62,300 nucleotides of DNA, taken from NCBI GenBank assembly GCA_964343195.1, contig CAYFIR010000018.1, positions 1 to 62,300 of the forward strand. The letters run 5' to 3'. This DNA is from CAYVAP01 sp964343195 (GTDB taxonomy: Bacteria; Bacteroidota; Bacteroidia; J057). Below are positions 1-8,100 of this stretch, one piece after another. The notes beneath the pieces are model-generated. The model saw only the letters and a list, made by a program, of their open reading frames with translations. It did not search any database and had not been told where the DNA came from. The first letter of the stretch is position 1. Each line of letters starts with the position of its first letter. The position numbers were made by a program, and so were the translations under genes.

Positions 1-38
1 CTTCTTTTACATACATCCCGAGCTTAAGCCTTTTTCTT

Positions 39-60
39 AACTTGACAAAGTAGAAGTAAA
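39..60 (+). repeat. 22-nt element, copy A of an inverted pair at the window ends
   Basis: The core TGACAAAGTAGAA (43-55) recurs as its reverse complement at 62251-62263. With flanks, 20 of 22 positions agree. This copy lies about 100 bp upstream of the first gene and points into the window. It could be a shared regulatory element or the edge of a dispersed repeat; the sequence here does not decide. Confidence 0.4.
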
Positions 61-162
61 GAATCAGAGAAAAATCCTAACGTGAGCTAGGGCCTGTCGT
101 ATACCTTTTCTAGAATATGCTTTTCTTGCTGGCTGTATTTTCAGGAATAATTGAAATCACTC

Positions 163-645
163 ATGGCGACCGTTGATATAAAGAAGCGTACCGAGTTCTT
201 CATCCGGGATCTACATGCCCGGGAATACATGCGACTGGGTTGGTATCGACAGTTGGGAATTGGGGAAGAGGAAATTCGTCACCTGCGCGCACGCAAGGCT
301 CACCACATTGCTTTTTTAAGGGATTTGCTGAGAAAAAGAGGAATAAGCCCGGCGTGGTATGCCCGTTTTTTTTACTACATCGGGCATCTTTTTGGTTTCC
401 TTTCCACGTTACTCCCAAAAGGATCCATGGATCGGATAGAAAAGCGATTGGAGTCCTGGCTGTTAATGCGCTACCAACATTACCTCGAGGAGATGTCGCT
501 AGATGCAGCTTTGCGCTCTATGGTTGAATCTTTGCAGCTCAAACCGTTTAGCCACAATGAACCCGCCCCAGATGTGATGAGCCTCGTTCAAAACTATATC
601 GAAGAGCAGGAACAGGTTTTAGCCCCAAATCAGCGACCCGCCTAG
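163..645 (+). CDS. Ferritin-like protein distantly resembling COQ7 hydroxylases
   Basis: A 160-residue helical protein, probably started at the ATG at 163; an in-frame TTG lies 12 bases upstream. The order of features recalls the demethoxyubiquinone hydroxylase (COQ7) family: an N-terminal HAREY segment, then a basic helix ending in RKAHHIAFLRDLL, a hydrophobic hairpin around residues 70-90, and a late helix with an RYQHYLEEM motif. The iron ligands are only partly kept. HAGE reads HARE, the usual ExxH reads KAHH, and only the C-terminal Glu/His region looks intact. Since Bacteroidota normally use menaquinone, a true ubiquinone hydroxylase would be unexpected, so a repurposed or inactive ferritin-like scaffold is more likely. 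The family call rests on eye alignment and is tentative. No signal peptide is seen. The next gene on the same strand starts 111 bp downstream. Confidence 0.45.
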   Translation: MATVDIKKRTEFFIRDLHAREYMRLGWYRQLGIGEEEIRHLRARKAHHIAFLRDLLRKRGISPAWYARFFYYIGHLFGFLSTLLPKGSMDRIEKRLESWLLMRYQHYLEEMSLDAALRSMVESLQLKPFSHNEPAPDVMSLVQNYIEEQEQVLAPNQRPA

Positions 646-756
646 CGTATTTTGTGAATTTTTGGGAGGGAAGGCAGCAATTACCCCCTTATGTTCGTAT
701 TATTTAGCATTAATTCATCAAGCGGGGTTTCCACTGCTCCCCAAAGACAATTTTTC

Positions 757-1434
757 ATGAGACATTTTTTTAAAATCTTCCTGATCCTGGCCATAGGCCT
801 GGTTGCCACATCCTGCCTTACGTTCGAAGAAAACTATACTTTCAACGCAGATGGTTCTGGCGAAATGGAATTGATACTGGACATCAGTCAGATCGCATCC
901 CTGATTCCTGAAGGTCCAGAGCGAGACTCACTCTTCCTGATTGGAGAAGTCTTCACCGAAATGGAGGCTCAGATGGAAGACCTGGAAGGCATCAGCAACC
1001 TGCAGATCATCGAAGACCGTAAAAACAGCCGCCTGGGCATCAGCTATGACTTTGCCGACCTTGACGCCCTCAACGGAGCTCTGAATGCCGTTCTCGTCGC
1101 AGAAAGTGTCGATGACAATCATCAGTTCTTCAAGCAGGAAGGCAACAGCATCGTTCGCACCAATCTACCTGCCACCAAGGGGCTGACCCTGGTTGATGGC
1201 ATCGCCCAAAGCCTGATGGCGGAGATGGGTGGCGAAGAAGAGCAGGTCAACTATGTCCTGGAATCCATGAACTACGAGATGAACATGGACTTTGCCAGCC
1301 GTGTGAAAGTTGTGTATTCCGAGGCTGAGGTTGAAGTGACCGATGAAGAAAGACAGCAGGTAGAGTTAAAGACCAACTTTAACTCCATCATGAAGGACCG
1401 GGACGCACTTTCCGCCTCATTCGTACTGAAATAA
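757..1434 (+). CDS. Lipoprotein of unknown function
   Basis: A 225-residue protein. The ATG at 757 was chosen because it opens directly on a lipoprotein signal peptide: charged MRHFFK, a hydrophobic stretch, then lipobox VATSC with the acylated cysteine at residue 20. An upstream in-frame ATG at 691 would bury that signal. The mature part begins with an aromatic, glycine-rich strand (ENYTFNADGSGEME) seen in other Bacteroidota lipoproteins that form a beta-sheet domain; the rest is acidic with alternating strands and helices. No enzyme motif was recognised. The stop codon abuts the ATG of the next gene (TAA then ATG, no gap), so the two are probably translated from one message. Confidence 0.7.
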   Translation: MRHFFKIFLILAIGLVATSCLTFEENYTFNADGSGEMELILDISQIASLIPEGPERDSLFLIGEVFTEMEAQMEDLEGISNLQIIEDRKNSRLGISYDFADLDALNGALNAVLVAESVDDNHQFFKQEGNSIVRTNLPATKGLTLVDGIAQSLMAEMGGEEEQVNYVLESMNYEMNMDFASRVKVVYSEAEVEVTDEERQQVELKTNFNSIMKDRDALSASFVLK

Positions 1435-2676
1435 ATGCACATAAGCCAGAAAGCCGCATTCATCGTATCGATACTACTGATAACAGGGTTGGGGACATCC
1501 CCAGCCCTGATTAGTATTTGTACTGTTCTGATCCCGATACTCGCTATCTGGCGGGCATATACCCTGGGGTGGCGAATCCCGGAAGCTGCCCGGCAGATCT
1601 TTACGGGGCCCGGAATGGGCATGCTGGTACTGTGGGGCCTGGGAGTCCTCAGTATTTTTCTCAGCCAGGATTTCCCTGACTGGAGTGTTGTTCTGTACCG
1701 CAAACTCCCTCTGCTGCTCCTGCCCCTTGGCTTTGCCTGGCTATTGCCTTTTTCCAGAAAACAGATGAACTGGCTAGCCATCACATTGGTCCTATCTCAG
1801 GCTCTGGTGGCAGTAGCCTCCCTGACTCAGCATATGCTGGGCTTTAGCTATCTCCACAAACCCATTGTAGAAGGCGGCCACATCCCCATTATTTCCGGGG
1901 TTTCACATATTTACTTTGGGGTGACCCTGGCCTTCAGTTCGTTGCTGTCCGGCTACATGGCATGGGAAAAAGAAAACACTCTTTTTCCCCGCATGCACCG
2001 GATCTGGTGGATACTTGCCATACTCAACGCCATCCTCTTGCACTTTTTCACCTCCCGGACGGGACTGATGGCATTTTATGCCGGGCTGAGTAGCATTTTC
2101 ATTTATGCCATTATTCGCTTTAAAGCCTGGAAAATAGCGCTCCTTGGGCTGGGAGTGCTGGTAGTCATTCCCTCCATTGCCTACTTTTCCGTGCCTTCTT
2201 TTCGAGGGCGAATCCACAATACCACCAACGACTGGAGCCGATTTCAAAATTCGGAGGAGGATATTTCCTATAACTCTGCGGCTCTGAGGCTCCTGGCATG
2301 GCAAACTGCCTGGGAACTGATCGTAGAAAACCCGGTAATCGGGGCGGGGCTGTCACAGGTGCAACCCAATATGGCCGCCCAATATGAAGAAAATGGAGCC
2401 ATGGACAGGGCGAGAAAACCCTTGCATAATCCGCATAACCAATACCTGACCTACTGGATTGGGTATGGGTTTCCCGGGTTAATTGCCCTCTTCGTGGTCC
2501 TCCTCATTCCCATCATTCGGTCGCGTCCCCCCACCCAAATGCTGGGGTTTGCCCTATTTGGAGCCCTTTCAATGGCGCTAATGTTTGAAAATATACTCGA
2601 ACGTCAGATCGGAATGACCTTTTTTTGCGTTATTTACATATGGCTGCCCTTTTGGCAGCATGACCGAACCCAGTAA
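1435..2676 (+). CDS. O-antigen ligase/polymerase-like membrane protein
   Basis: A 413-residue polytopic inner-membrane protein with about ten to twelve hydrophobic segments. It fits the Wzy/WaaL (O-antigen ligase) family: a large periplasmic loop at roughly residues 255-335 contains the family's usual run, a NPVIGAG motif (299-305) and HNPHNQYL (331-338), where the conserved histidine-asparagine pair lies. SRTG (207-210) is the typical end of an inner helix. Members transfer polymerised glycan from undecaprenyl diphosphate to lipid A core or polymerise repeat units; which applies here cannot be read from sequence. The start follows the preceding lipoprotein stop with no gap. No other O-antigen cluster genes lie nearby, although a Wzc-like protein is encoded 14 kb downstream. 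Confidence 0.8.
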   Translation: MHISQKAAFIVSILLITGLGTSPALISICTVLIPILAIWRAYTLGWRIPEAARQIFTGPGMGMLVLWGLGVLSIFLSQDFPDWSVVLYRKLPLLLLPLGFAWLLPFSRKQMNWLAITLVLSQALVAVASLTQHMLGFSYLHKPIVEGGHIPIISGVSHIYFGVTLAFSSLLSGYMAWEKENTLFPRMHRIWWILAILNAILLHFFTSRTGLMAFYAGLSSIFIYAIIRFKAWKIALLGLGVLVVIPSIAYFSVPSFRGRIHNTTNDWSRFQNSEEDISYNSAALRLLAWQTAWELIVENPVIGAGLSQVQPNMAAQYEENGAMDRARKPLHNPHNQYLTYWIGYGFPGLIALFVVLLIPIIRSRPPTQMLGFALFGALSMALMFENILERQIGMTFFCVIYIWLPFWQHDRTQ

Positions 2677-2688
2677 TATTTATTCATC

Positions 2689-3990
2689 ATGGCTGATATC
2701 CATTCCACTATATCGCCAATCAAACGTCTTGGGCTACTTGGATGTCTGGTGGTCTCAACCCTGCTCCTCTCTGCCCAAAATTCCACGACCTTCCGCTCTA
2801 TCACCAGTGCAAATACTGCTGAATCCCGCAACTATCATATAGTGCAGCGCGGCGAAAATCTGACCATGATCGCCCGGAAGTATAACATGAACGTAAGTGA
2901 GCTCGCTCGCCTGAATCGACTACGTGACGATCGTATCTACAGTGGTCAGACGCTTATCGTAGCCAAAAAATCCAGTTCGGCACGGGATACAGGTGACCAT
3001 CGTCGGGTAGCCAGCAACATTGCCATGGCTGATGAAGGATTTACCCGAGGAATGGAAGCAACCGGAACCCCTATTGCAGCCGAAACCAGCGTTATGTTGT
3101 CCTCAGACCCTGCCCCTAACGCTGAAGATGTATGGATGCGCAACCATTTACGGATGCTTAATCCTGATGGACAGTCGGCTCCCATAATTGAGCAGTCCTA
3201 TGTTGAACGGCAGAATCGCATGCGACAGCATGATTCCTATGCCTATACCACTCCCACCTACACCAGGAGTCAATCTCCTGACTATCAAAGCTCAGGACGT
3301 CGGACTTCCCAGTCTTCCACAACTCGAGGCATGGGTGAAACAAGAGCCAATACAGGCTCTGCGACCAGACGAGTGGCTGAACCCGGAACAGGTCGCATCT
3401 ACCACGATGTGCAACCCGGTGAAACCATTTATGACATTGCCAAACGATACAGCGTACAGGTGGAGCAAATTCGACGATGGAATGGCACCCGCTCGGTCTA
3501 CCCTGGCCAGGCCATTCGGATAGAGCTAAGTGAAGCCCTGCAAGGAAGCCGCTCAGGTACCACTACTGATGTAGAACTCGCTGAGGTAGAAGGGATTCTG
3601 TCAGGAAGCACCCCTGCGTTGCAGTCCGGCACCAGTGGTTCTACTCCGAGCTCTACTCAACCTGCTGACACAGATGGGAGCAACTTCCGTGGTTCCAATC
3701 AGCGTACCGCACAAGCTGCCGGAACGTCCCATACCTACGCCGTATTTAGCAAATCCAACCCTTCCACTCAGTTTTATGCCCTGCATGACAGCCATCCTAT
3801 TGGTTCCACCATTACCATTGCAATCCCTGGAGATGCGGGAACCCTGGACCTGAAAGTGATTGACAGACTTAATGGAGGTAGCAGCGTCGAATATGGCTTC
3901 TCCCCACTGGTCGCGGAATTACTGGATGCTGCAGGAGCACAGGGGCGGGTGACCGTCCTTGATGTGCCCCAGCAATGGGTTGAGCCATAG
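2689..3990 (+). CDS. Secreted LysM protein with RlpA-like C-terminal domain
   Basis: A 433-residue exported protein. An N-terminal hydrophobic segment (about 12-30) ends in SAQ and serves as signal peptide. LysM domain 1 spans about 48-92 (YHIVQRGENLTMIARKYN) and LysM domain 2 about 237-280 (YHDVQPGETIYDIAKRYS); both should bind peptidoglycan glycan chains. They are joined by a long Ser/Thr/Arg-rich low-complexity linker. The last 90 residues, with VEYGFSPLVAELLDAAG near the end, resemble the double-psi beta-barrel of RlpA-type proteins. A role in cell-wall binding or remodelling in the periplasm follows from the domains; no catalytic residues were identified with confidence. It starts 12 bp after the O-antigen-ligase-like gene and may be co-transcribed. 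Confidence 0.8.
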   Translation: MADIHSTISPIKRLGLLGCLVVSTLLLSAQNSTTFRSITSANTAESRNYHIVQRGENLTMIARKYNMNVSELARLNRLRDDRIYSGQTLIVAKKSSSARDTGDHRRVASNIAMADEGFTRGMEATGTPIAAETSVMLSSDPAPNAEDVWMRNHLRMLNPDGQSAPIIEQSYVERQNRMRQHDSYAYTTPTYTRSQSPDYQSSGRRTSQSSTTRGMGETRANTGSATRRVAEPGTGRIYHDVQPGETIYDIAKRYSVQVEQIRRWNGTRSVYPGQAIRIELSEALQGSRSGTTTDVELAEVEGILSGSTPALQSGTSGSTPSSTQPADTDGSNFRGSNQRTAQAAGTSHTYAVFSKSNPSTQFYALHDSHPIGSTITIAIPGDAGTLDLKVIDRLNGGSSVEYGFSPLVAELLDAAGAQGRVTVLDVPQQWVEP

Positions 3991-4188
3991 GCCAGTCATA
4001 ACCAATAAAAAGATCTCAATAAGTGCTCTCGTCCCCTGTGGGTCGGGAGCCATTTATTTCCAGGCTGTGCCAATTTCCTTTCTCTTTGCAAGCCAACTGC
4101 CGCCCTGCAAGCAGTTCGGCACTCAATTTGACCCTTTATTCAAACTGACCAATAGTGGAATTTTTTGCTTAGATTAGGTCTGATGGGT

Positions 4189-4226
4189 AGAAAAGTCCCA
4201 AAAGGAGCAACTCCTGGGTATTTTCT
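4189..4226. other. Hairpin-forming inverted repeat upstream of the parA iterons
   Basis: Outer arms pair at 9 of 11 positions (AGAAAAGTCCC with GGGTATTTTCT) around an inner GGAGcaaCTCC stem. It could be a weak terminator for the upstream LysM gene, though the T-run is poor, or part of the regulatory or centromere-like region of the ParA locus. Confidence 0.4.
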
Positions 4227-4234
4227 GCCCCCAA

Positions 4235-4315
4235 AGAGGTCGCACTATCTTAGCAGCAAAGCCGTTTTACAGAGGTCCGTTTAAATAAAAGCACATAAAT
4301 TTGCCGACCTCTGTA
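4235..4315 (+). promoter_or_regulatory. parA promoter bracketed by spaced AGAGGTC repeats
   Basis: AGAGGTC occurs directly at 4235-4241 and 4271-4277 and inverted at 4306-4312, spaced 36 and 35 bp. The last two extend to a perfect 10-bp inverted repeat (TACAGAGGTC 4268-4277, GACCTCTGTA 4306-4315). A perfect Bacteroidota -7 element, TAAATTTG, sits at 4296-4303 between the arms, with the right arm starting 3 bp after it and the left arm near -30. Proteins bound to the arms would occlude the promoter. The likely ligand is the ribbon-helix-helix protein encoded at 5194 (inference); the set may double as a partition site. Confidence 0.55.
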
Positions 4316-4338
4316 TTCACCAAGTATTACCACTCGAC

Positions 4339-5103
4339 ATGAGCGTAATCTCAATTGCCAACCATAAAGGTGGAGTAGGAAAAACCACCACCTCCGTAAA
4401 TCTCGGTGCCGGTCTGGCCCGGATGGGACACAAAGTTCTCCTGATCGACATGGACCCCCAGTCCAATGCCAGCTTTTCACTGGGTTTGCGCAAGCAGGAA
4501 AAAACGATTTATCAGGTACTGGCTTTCCAGGACGACATCACCAAGATGATCCTTCCCCTGGATTCGAACTTTCACCTCGTTCCTTCCTCGGTCCATCTGG
4601 CAGGATTTGAGAAAAATACCGAAGTAGGCAAGGAATTTATCCTCCAGGAAGCCCTCAGGGAAGTCCGTGAACTGTATGACTTCGTCCTGATCGACTGCCC
4701 CCCATCCCTAGGCTCCCTGACCGTCGCAGCGCTGACTGCCAGCGACTTTGTCGTTGTAGCCCTGCAGCCGGAGTCACTTGCCATGCAGGGAATGGCTGAC
4801 TTTATCCGAATCCTCCGTACCGTCAAGACCCGCATGAATGATGTGCTCGAACTCCTGGGCATCGTCATCACCCAGTACGACCACCGCAAGGTACTCCATC
4901 GGGAAGTGTTACAGGTAGCTGAGGACCGCTATGGCGATGCTATTTTCAATACCCATATCAGGGGTAATGTCGCACTGGCTGAATCACAAAGCATGGGCAA
5001 ACATATTTTTGACTACGACGAAATGTGCAACGGAGCCGAAGACTATTTGCAGCTAAGTCGCGAGGTTATTCAACGCCTGAGCAGCGAACTCGTAGAAGGT
5101 TAG
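4339..5103 (+). CDS. parA: ParA/Soj-family ATPase
   Basis: A 254-residue deviant-Walker P-loop ATPase. The ATG at 4339 places the signature KGGVGKTT at residues 10-17, with the first lysine of the deviant Walker A motif (K10) present. Switch I/Walker A' LLIDMDPQSN and Walker B FVLIDCPPSLG follow in normal order, and the length is standard for chromosomal ParA/Soj. ParA proteins dimerise on ATP, bind DNA non-specifically and move a centromere-bound partner or another cargo. The usual ParB is not the next gene. Instead a small ribbon-helix-helix protein follows 90 bp later, as in plasmid type Ib partition systems. Upstream repeats bracket its promoter, which suggests autoregulation. An orphan cargo-positioning ParA is the alternative. 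Confidence 0.92.
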   Translation: MSVISIANHKGGVGKTTTSVNLGAGLARMGHKVLLIDMDPQSNASFSLGLRKQEKTIYQVLAFQDDITKMILPLDSNFHLVPSSVHLAGFEKNTEVGKEFILQEALREVRELYDFVLIDCPPSLGSLTVAALTASDFVVVALQPESLAMQGMADFIRILRTVKTRMNDVLELLGIVITQYDHRKVLHREVLQVAEDRYGDAIFNTHIRGNVALAESQSMGKHIFDYDEMCNGAEDYLQLSREVIQRLSSELVEG

Positions 5104-5193
5104 TACCATTCATTCTCTATTCATTCACCTCCTTTATTTCTGGCAAATCAACAACCAGCACCAGCGTTCTTCTTTTCCAACTAACAGATCACC

Positions 5194-5637
5194 ATGGCAA
5201 AAAAATTTCTGGACTTACTGGCAGATGCATACGAGGAGGAAGAACTGGACCAGGTGATCCCTACCACACAAAAGTCTTCTGGCAAGAAGCCCCGGACGAC
5301 TAAATCCAGCGGCAGCTCTCGCCGGAAAAAGCGTTTTCGGGATAGCATCACTGAGGCACTCCCTCCTGAACCCAGGAAGACCGGCCGCAAGTCACTGCTT
5401 CAGACCATGGAGGAGGCGCTTGAAAGCGAAGCCTTTGACAATATTTTCCCGGAAAAGCCCCATATCTCGCGAGATAAGGAGCAGAAAGACCTGGAAATAC
5501 GCTTCAGCACCATGATTACCTCAGAGGTTCTCAACAGAGCCCGCCAAATCGCAGAGCAAAAGAAAATCCGCGTGAAAGACGTCATCAATATGGCCCTGCG
5601 GATGTATGTCGAGCAGGAATGGGAAAGTTTACAGTAA
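5194..5637 (+). CDS. Small ribbon-helix-helix protein paired with ParA
   Basis: A 147-residue protein in two parts. Residues about 1-95 are low-complexity and highly charged, with a basic patch (SSRRKKRFRDS) flanked by acidic helical motifs. Two of these motifs are similar to each other: AYEEEELDQVIP near residue 13 and ALESEAFDNIFP near residue 78. Residues about 100-147 fit a ribbon-helix-helix DNA-binding fold: a strand EIRFSTMIT, a helix SEVLNRARQIAEQKK, a turn, then a helix RVKDVINMALRMYVEQE. Small RHH centromere-binding proteins with flexible basic N-termini are partners of ParA in plasmid type Ib partition; known members use an N-terminal arginine to stimulate the ATPase. A partition or positioning adaptor role here is inference. 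It is not a ParB: no helix-turn-helix or CTP-binding motif is seen. Confidence 0.65.
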   Translation: MAKKFLDLLADAYEEEELDQVIPTTQKSSGKKPRTTKSSGSSRRKKRFRDSITEALPPEPRKTGRKSLLQTMEEALESEAFDNIFPEKPHISRDKEQKDLEIRFSTMITSEVLNRARQIAEQKKIRVKDVINMALRMYVEQEWESLQ

Positions 5638-5703
5638 GACCAAACTGATCTGCCTCTCCCACGTTGAATGGAATATAGTGTCACCCCAAGCTCTCCGTTT
5701 AAC

Positions 5704-6486
5704 ATGCTAGGAAAAATAATCCAAGGAATCCGATCATATTCATTTGCCCTCCAGATTATCAGCCGATACAACCTGTGGGTTTGGGTCCTGCTACCTGGTT
5801 TACTGGCCCTTGCAGTAGGAGGCGCTGTAATCGCCTGGGGCATCAGTTACATGGATTCAGTATCTGATTGGGTACTAGGCTTGACGGGAGGAATCTCCTC
5901 AGAGTTTTGGAGCTCTGTTATCGAGACAAGCACCGAAATTCTGGCCGGAATGATCGTGGTGATCCTTGTCCTCTACTCCATAAAATACATCGCTATTGTA
6001 GTTGGTTCTCCTTTCATGGGCATTCTATCTGAAAAGGTAGAAGCCAAACTTACAGGCAAACCCGCGCCTGAAGTTTCGGTCAAAGAAATGATCCAGGATG
6101 TGGTTCGGGGACTTCGGATTGCGCTGCGAAATATCATCCGAGAGCTGTTTTACACCCTGCTGCTTACCATCGTGGGACTGTTCATTCCAGTCGTCGGGCA
6201 GCTCATTACCGGGGTACTTATTTTCCTGATTCAGGCCTACTACGCAGGATTTGGCAACATGGACTTTACCCTGGAGCGACGTCGGTACAGCATCAAGCAA
6301 AGTGTGAACTTTGTATCCAGTTACCGGGGAATTGCCGTGGGCAATGGAACAGGTTTCCTATTGCTCCTACTGGTTCCGGTAGTCGGGATGGTTCTTGCGC
6401 CAGGACTGGGAGCTGTGGCTGCTACCGTCGACAGCATCGAGGCCATCGACAACCAAAAGTATCGGCATAGATTAGCCACCACCTGA
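5704..6486 (+). CDS. EI24/CysZ-family integral membrane protein
   Basis: A 260-residue membrane protein with about four long hydrophobic segments. The ATG at 5704 gives an N-terminus (MLGKIIQGIRSYSFALQII) of the type usual in CysZ/EI24 proteins; an ATG at 5668 would add 12 unrelated residues. A PFMGILSEKVE motif in the first cytoplasmic loop is characteristic of the family. CysZ imports sulfate in proteobacteria, but no cysteine-biosynthesis genes are nearby and many Bacteroidota homologues are uncharacterised, so the substrate is unknown. The gene follows the RHH protein by 66 bp and may share its transcript. It is convergent with the next gene, the stop codons being one base apart. Confidence 0.75.
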   Translation: MLGKIIQGIRSYSFALQIISRYNLWVWVLLPGLLALAVGGAVIAWGISYMDSVSDWVLGLTGGISSEFWSSVIETSTEILAGMIVVILVLYSIKYIAIVVGSPFMGILSEKVEAKLTGKPAPEVSVKEMIQDVVRGLRIALRNIIRELFYTLLLTIVGLFIPVVGQLITGVLIFLIQAYYAGFGNMDFTLERRRYSIKQSVNFVSSYRGIAVGNGTGFLLLLLVPVVGMVLAPGLGAVAATVDSIEAIDNQKYRHRLATT

Positions 6487-6487
6487 G

Positions 6488-7843
6488 TCAGCGGATAATC
6501 GTAAGAGTTTCTCTTCTTTCGAATAATTTTCCAGTCTCATCACGCCCGCGGATCAGCAGGACATAGACACCTTCTGCAACAGCTCTGCCCTCACGACTTT
6601 GACCATCCCAGCGAAAATCCGCTCCACGGGCATGGAATACGAGCGTTCCTCCTCTGTCGAATACCGAGACATCCAGATCCTTCAGGTTGACCATTTCCAG
6701 CGAGAAATAATCGTTGAAACCATCCCCATTGGGGGAAAAAGCACTGGGAAAGGTCACGATAGAAGGCACCGATATGGTAATGGAATCCTCAAGGCTAATC
6801 CTGCAGGTACCACTTCGCGTTACAGCCTCTACCCCGATCTGATACTCTCCCGCCTTGCTGTAGTAATGGACAGGAACGGAATCTGAAGAAGTGGTCCCAT
6901 CGCCAAAATTCCAGCGGTAGCGATAAAAAGATGTGGCACTCGCTACTGACAGCCGGATACGGGCAGGGAGGCGGTCGGGGGTTTGGTGGTACTGCTGAAT
7001 ATGAGCTTCTGGTTTAGCCAGAATGGTAAGGGGGACAGTGACTCGTGGGCTTTCACATCCAGAAAGGGAAGCATAGTGGCTCACCTCCAATCGGGCTCCA
7101 AAAGGAATAGGGGGAGAGATAGCTTCATCTGCTTCTGAAAGAGTGAATGTTTTTTCAGGTGTCTGCAAATACCATCGAATGCTGTCTGCACCGGCAGGTT
7201 TTGGCAATGTGATTGTTTCCCCCGCACAGATCGTGTCATTGGCCACCCTGGGTGGAGTTGGTTGAGGGTTTGAGTTGAGCGAATACTCCAGAGAATCCAC
7301 ACAGCCCTGGGGATCGATTCCTACTACCTTGAGTTGATAGACTCCTTCTTTTGCAAACCGATGCATGGCCATCAAACCGGAGTCGGGCGCTGTACCATCT
7401 CCCCAGGCCCAATGAATTGACTGCCATTCCGATTTTTCATCGACTACCTCCAGCTTCCAGCATGAATCAGTGCAAGCACTTAGTCCGTCCACTACCAATT
7501 GCTGGGGGTTGCGGACTTTTACAGGGGTAATCAGCGTATCTGAGATACCAATCGCCAGCTTTATTATCAGCTGCACATGGTACTCTCCTGGATTCACGAA
7601 CGAATGTTGTGGACTTTGTGCTGTACTTGTATTTCTCTCGCCACTAGTCGGATCATCAAAATTCCATTTCCATTCGATGATGCGCCCGGAAACAGACTTA
7701 AAATGAGTATCAAATCGAAAGGGCTCACCTGGACATATCTGCTGAAATGAAGTCTGCCCCTGTAACCAACCAAAGGAGCCCAACCAAAGGTATAGGAGTA
7801 TCCATATCCATTTTTGCCAGGACCAAGTTGCCAATCTGGGCAT
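6488..7843 (-). CDS. PKD-repeat protein with type B T9SS sorting domain
   Basis: A 451-residue secreted protein. An N-terminal signal peptide (hydrophobic WIWILLYLWLGSFGWLQG) is followed by three PKD-like beta-sandwich repeats, recognisable by WKWNFDDP, WAWGDGTAP and YRWNFGDGTTS, each with a later Y/F-x(2)-G-x-Y motif. The C-terminus carries the gliding-motility-associated (CHU_C, type B) domain starting FPSAFSPNGDGFNDYF and ending in strand-rich ERRETLTIIR. Such domains direct proteins through the type IX channel to the cell surface, where PKD repeats usually mediate adhesion or act as spacers. SprA, the channel, is encoded at 43.7 kb. No enzyme domain is seen, so a surface adhesin or structural role is most likely. 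Confidence 0.85.
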   Translation of the reverse strand: MPRLATWSWQKWIWILLYLWLGSFGWLQGQTSFQQICPGEPFRFDTHFKSVSGRIIEWKWNFDDPTSGERNTSTAQSPQHSFVNPGEYHVQLIIKLAIGISDTLITPVKVRNPQQLVVDGLSACTDSCWKLEVVDEKSEWQSIHWAWGDGTAPDSGLMAMHRFAKEGVYQLKVVGIDPQGCVDSLEYSLNSNPQPTPPRVANDTICAGETITLPKPAGADSIRWYLQTPEKTFTLSEADEAISPPIPFGARLEVSHYASLSGCESPRVTVPLTILAKPEAHIQQYHQTPDRLPARIRLSVASATSFYRYRWNFGDGTTSSDSVPVHYYSKAGEYQIGVEAVTRSGTCRISLEDSITISVPSIVTFPSAFSPNGDGFNDYFSLEMVNLKDLDVSVFDRGGTLVFHARGADFRWDGQSREGRAVAEGVYVLLIRGRDETGKLFERRETLTIIR

Positions 7844-8100
7844 GTGCCGAAATTATAGGTAGGGAGGCCGGTTTTCCGTGCCTTTTACCTGAAGTTGCAA
7901 CTATAAATCGCAGTCCAGAATATACGATTGGCCGAACTGTTAATATCCCCGCATGTTTGGTCATAATAAATGGCTGACCAAACAATTCCACACACGCCAA
8001 TGGTCAACCAACCTGTTTCAACCGGTCAGTTTCCCTGCGCAAACAGTCACCAAACCCTGTCAGGCAGTCGATTTTTTATTTCCAAAAAGTCAAGCTCAAT

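Larger units (their letters stand above)
3991..4338. other. 348-bp intergenic region ahead of parA
   Basis: No ORF worth calling. It holds a hairpin (4189-4226), three spaced copies of AGAGGTC and an exact TAnnTTTG-type -7 element, described separately. It is unusually rich in symmetric sequence for a gap in this window. Confidence 0.6.
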
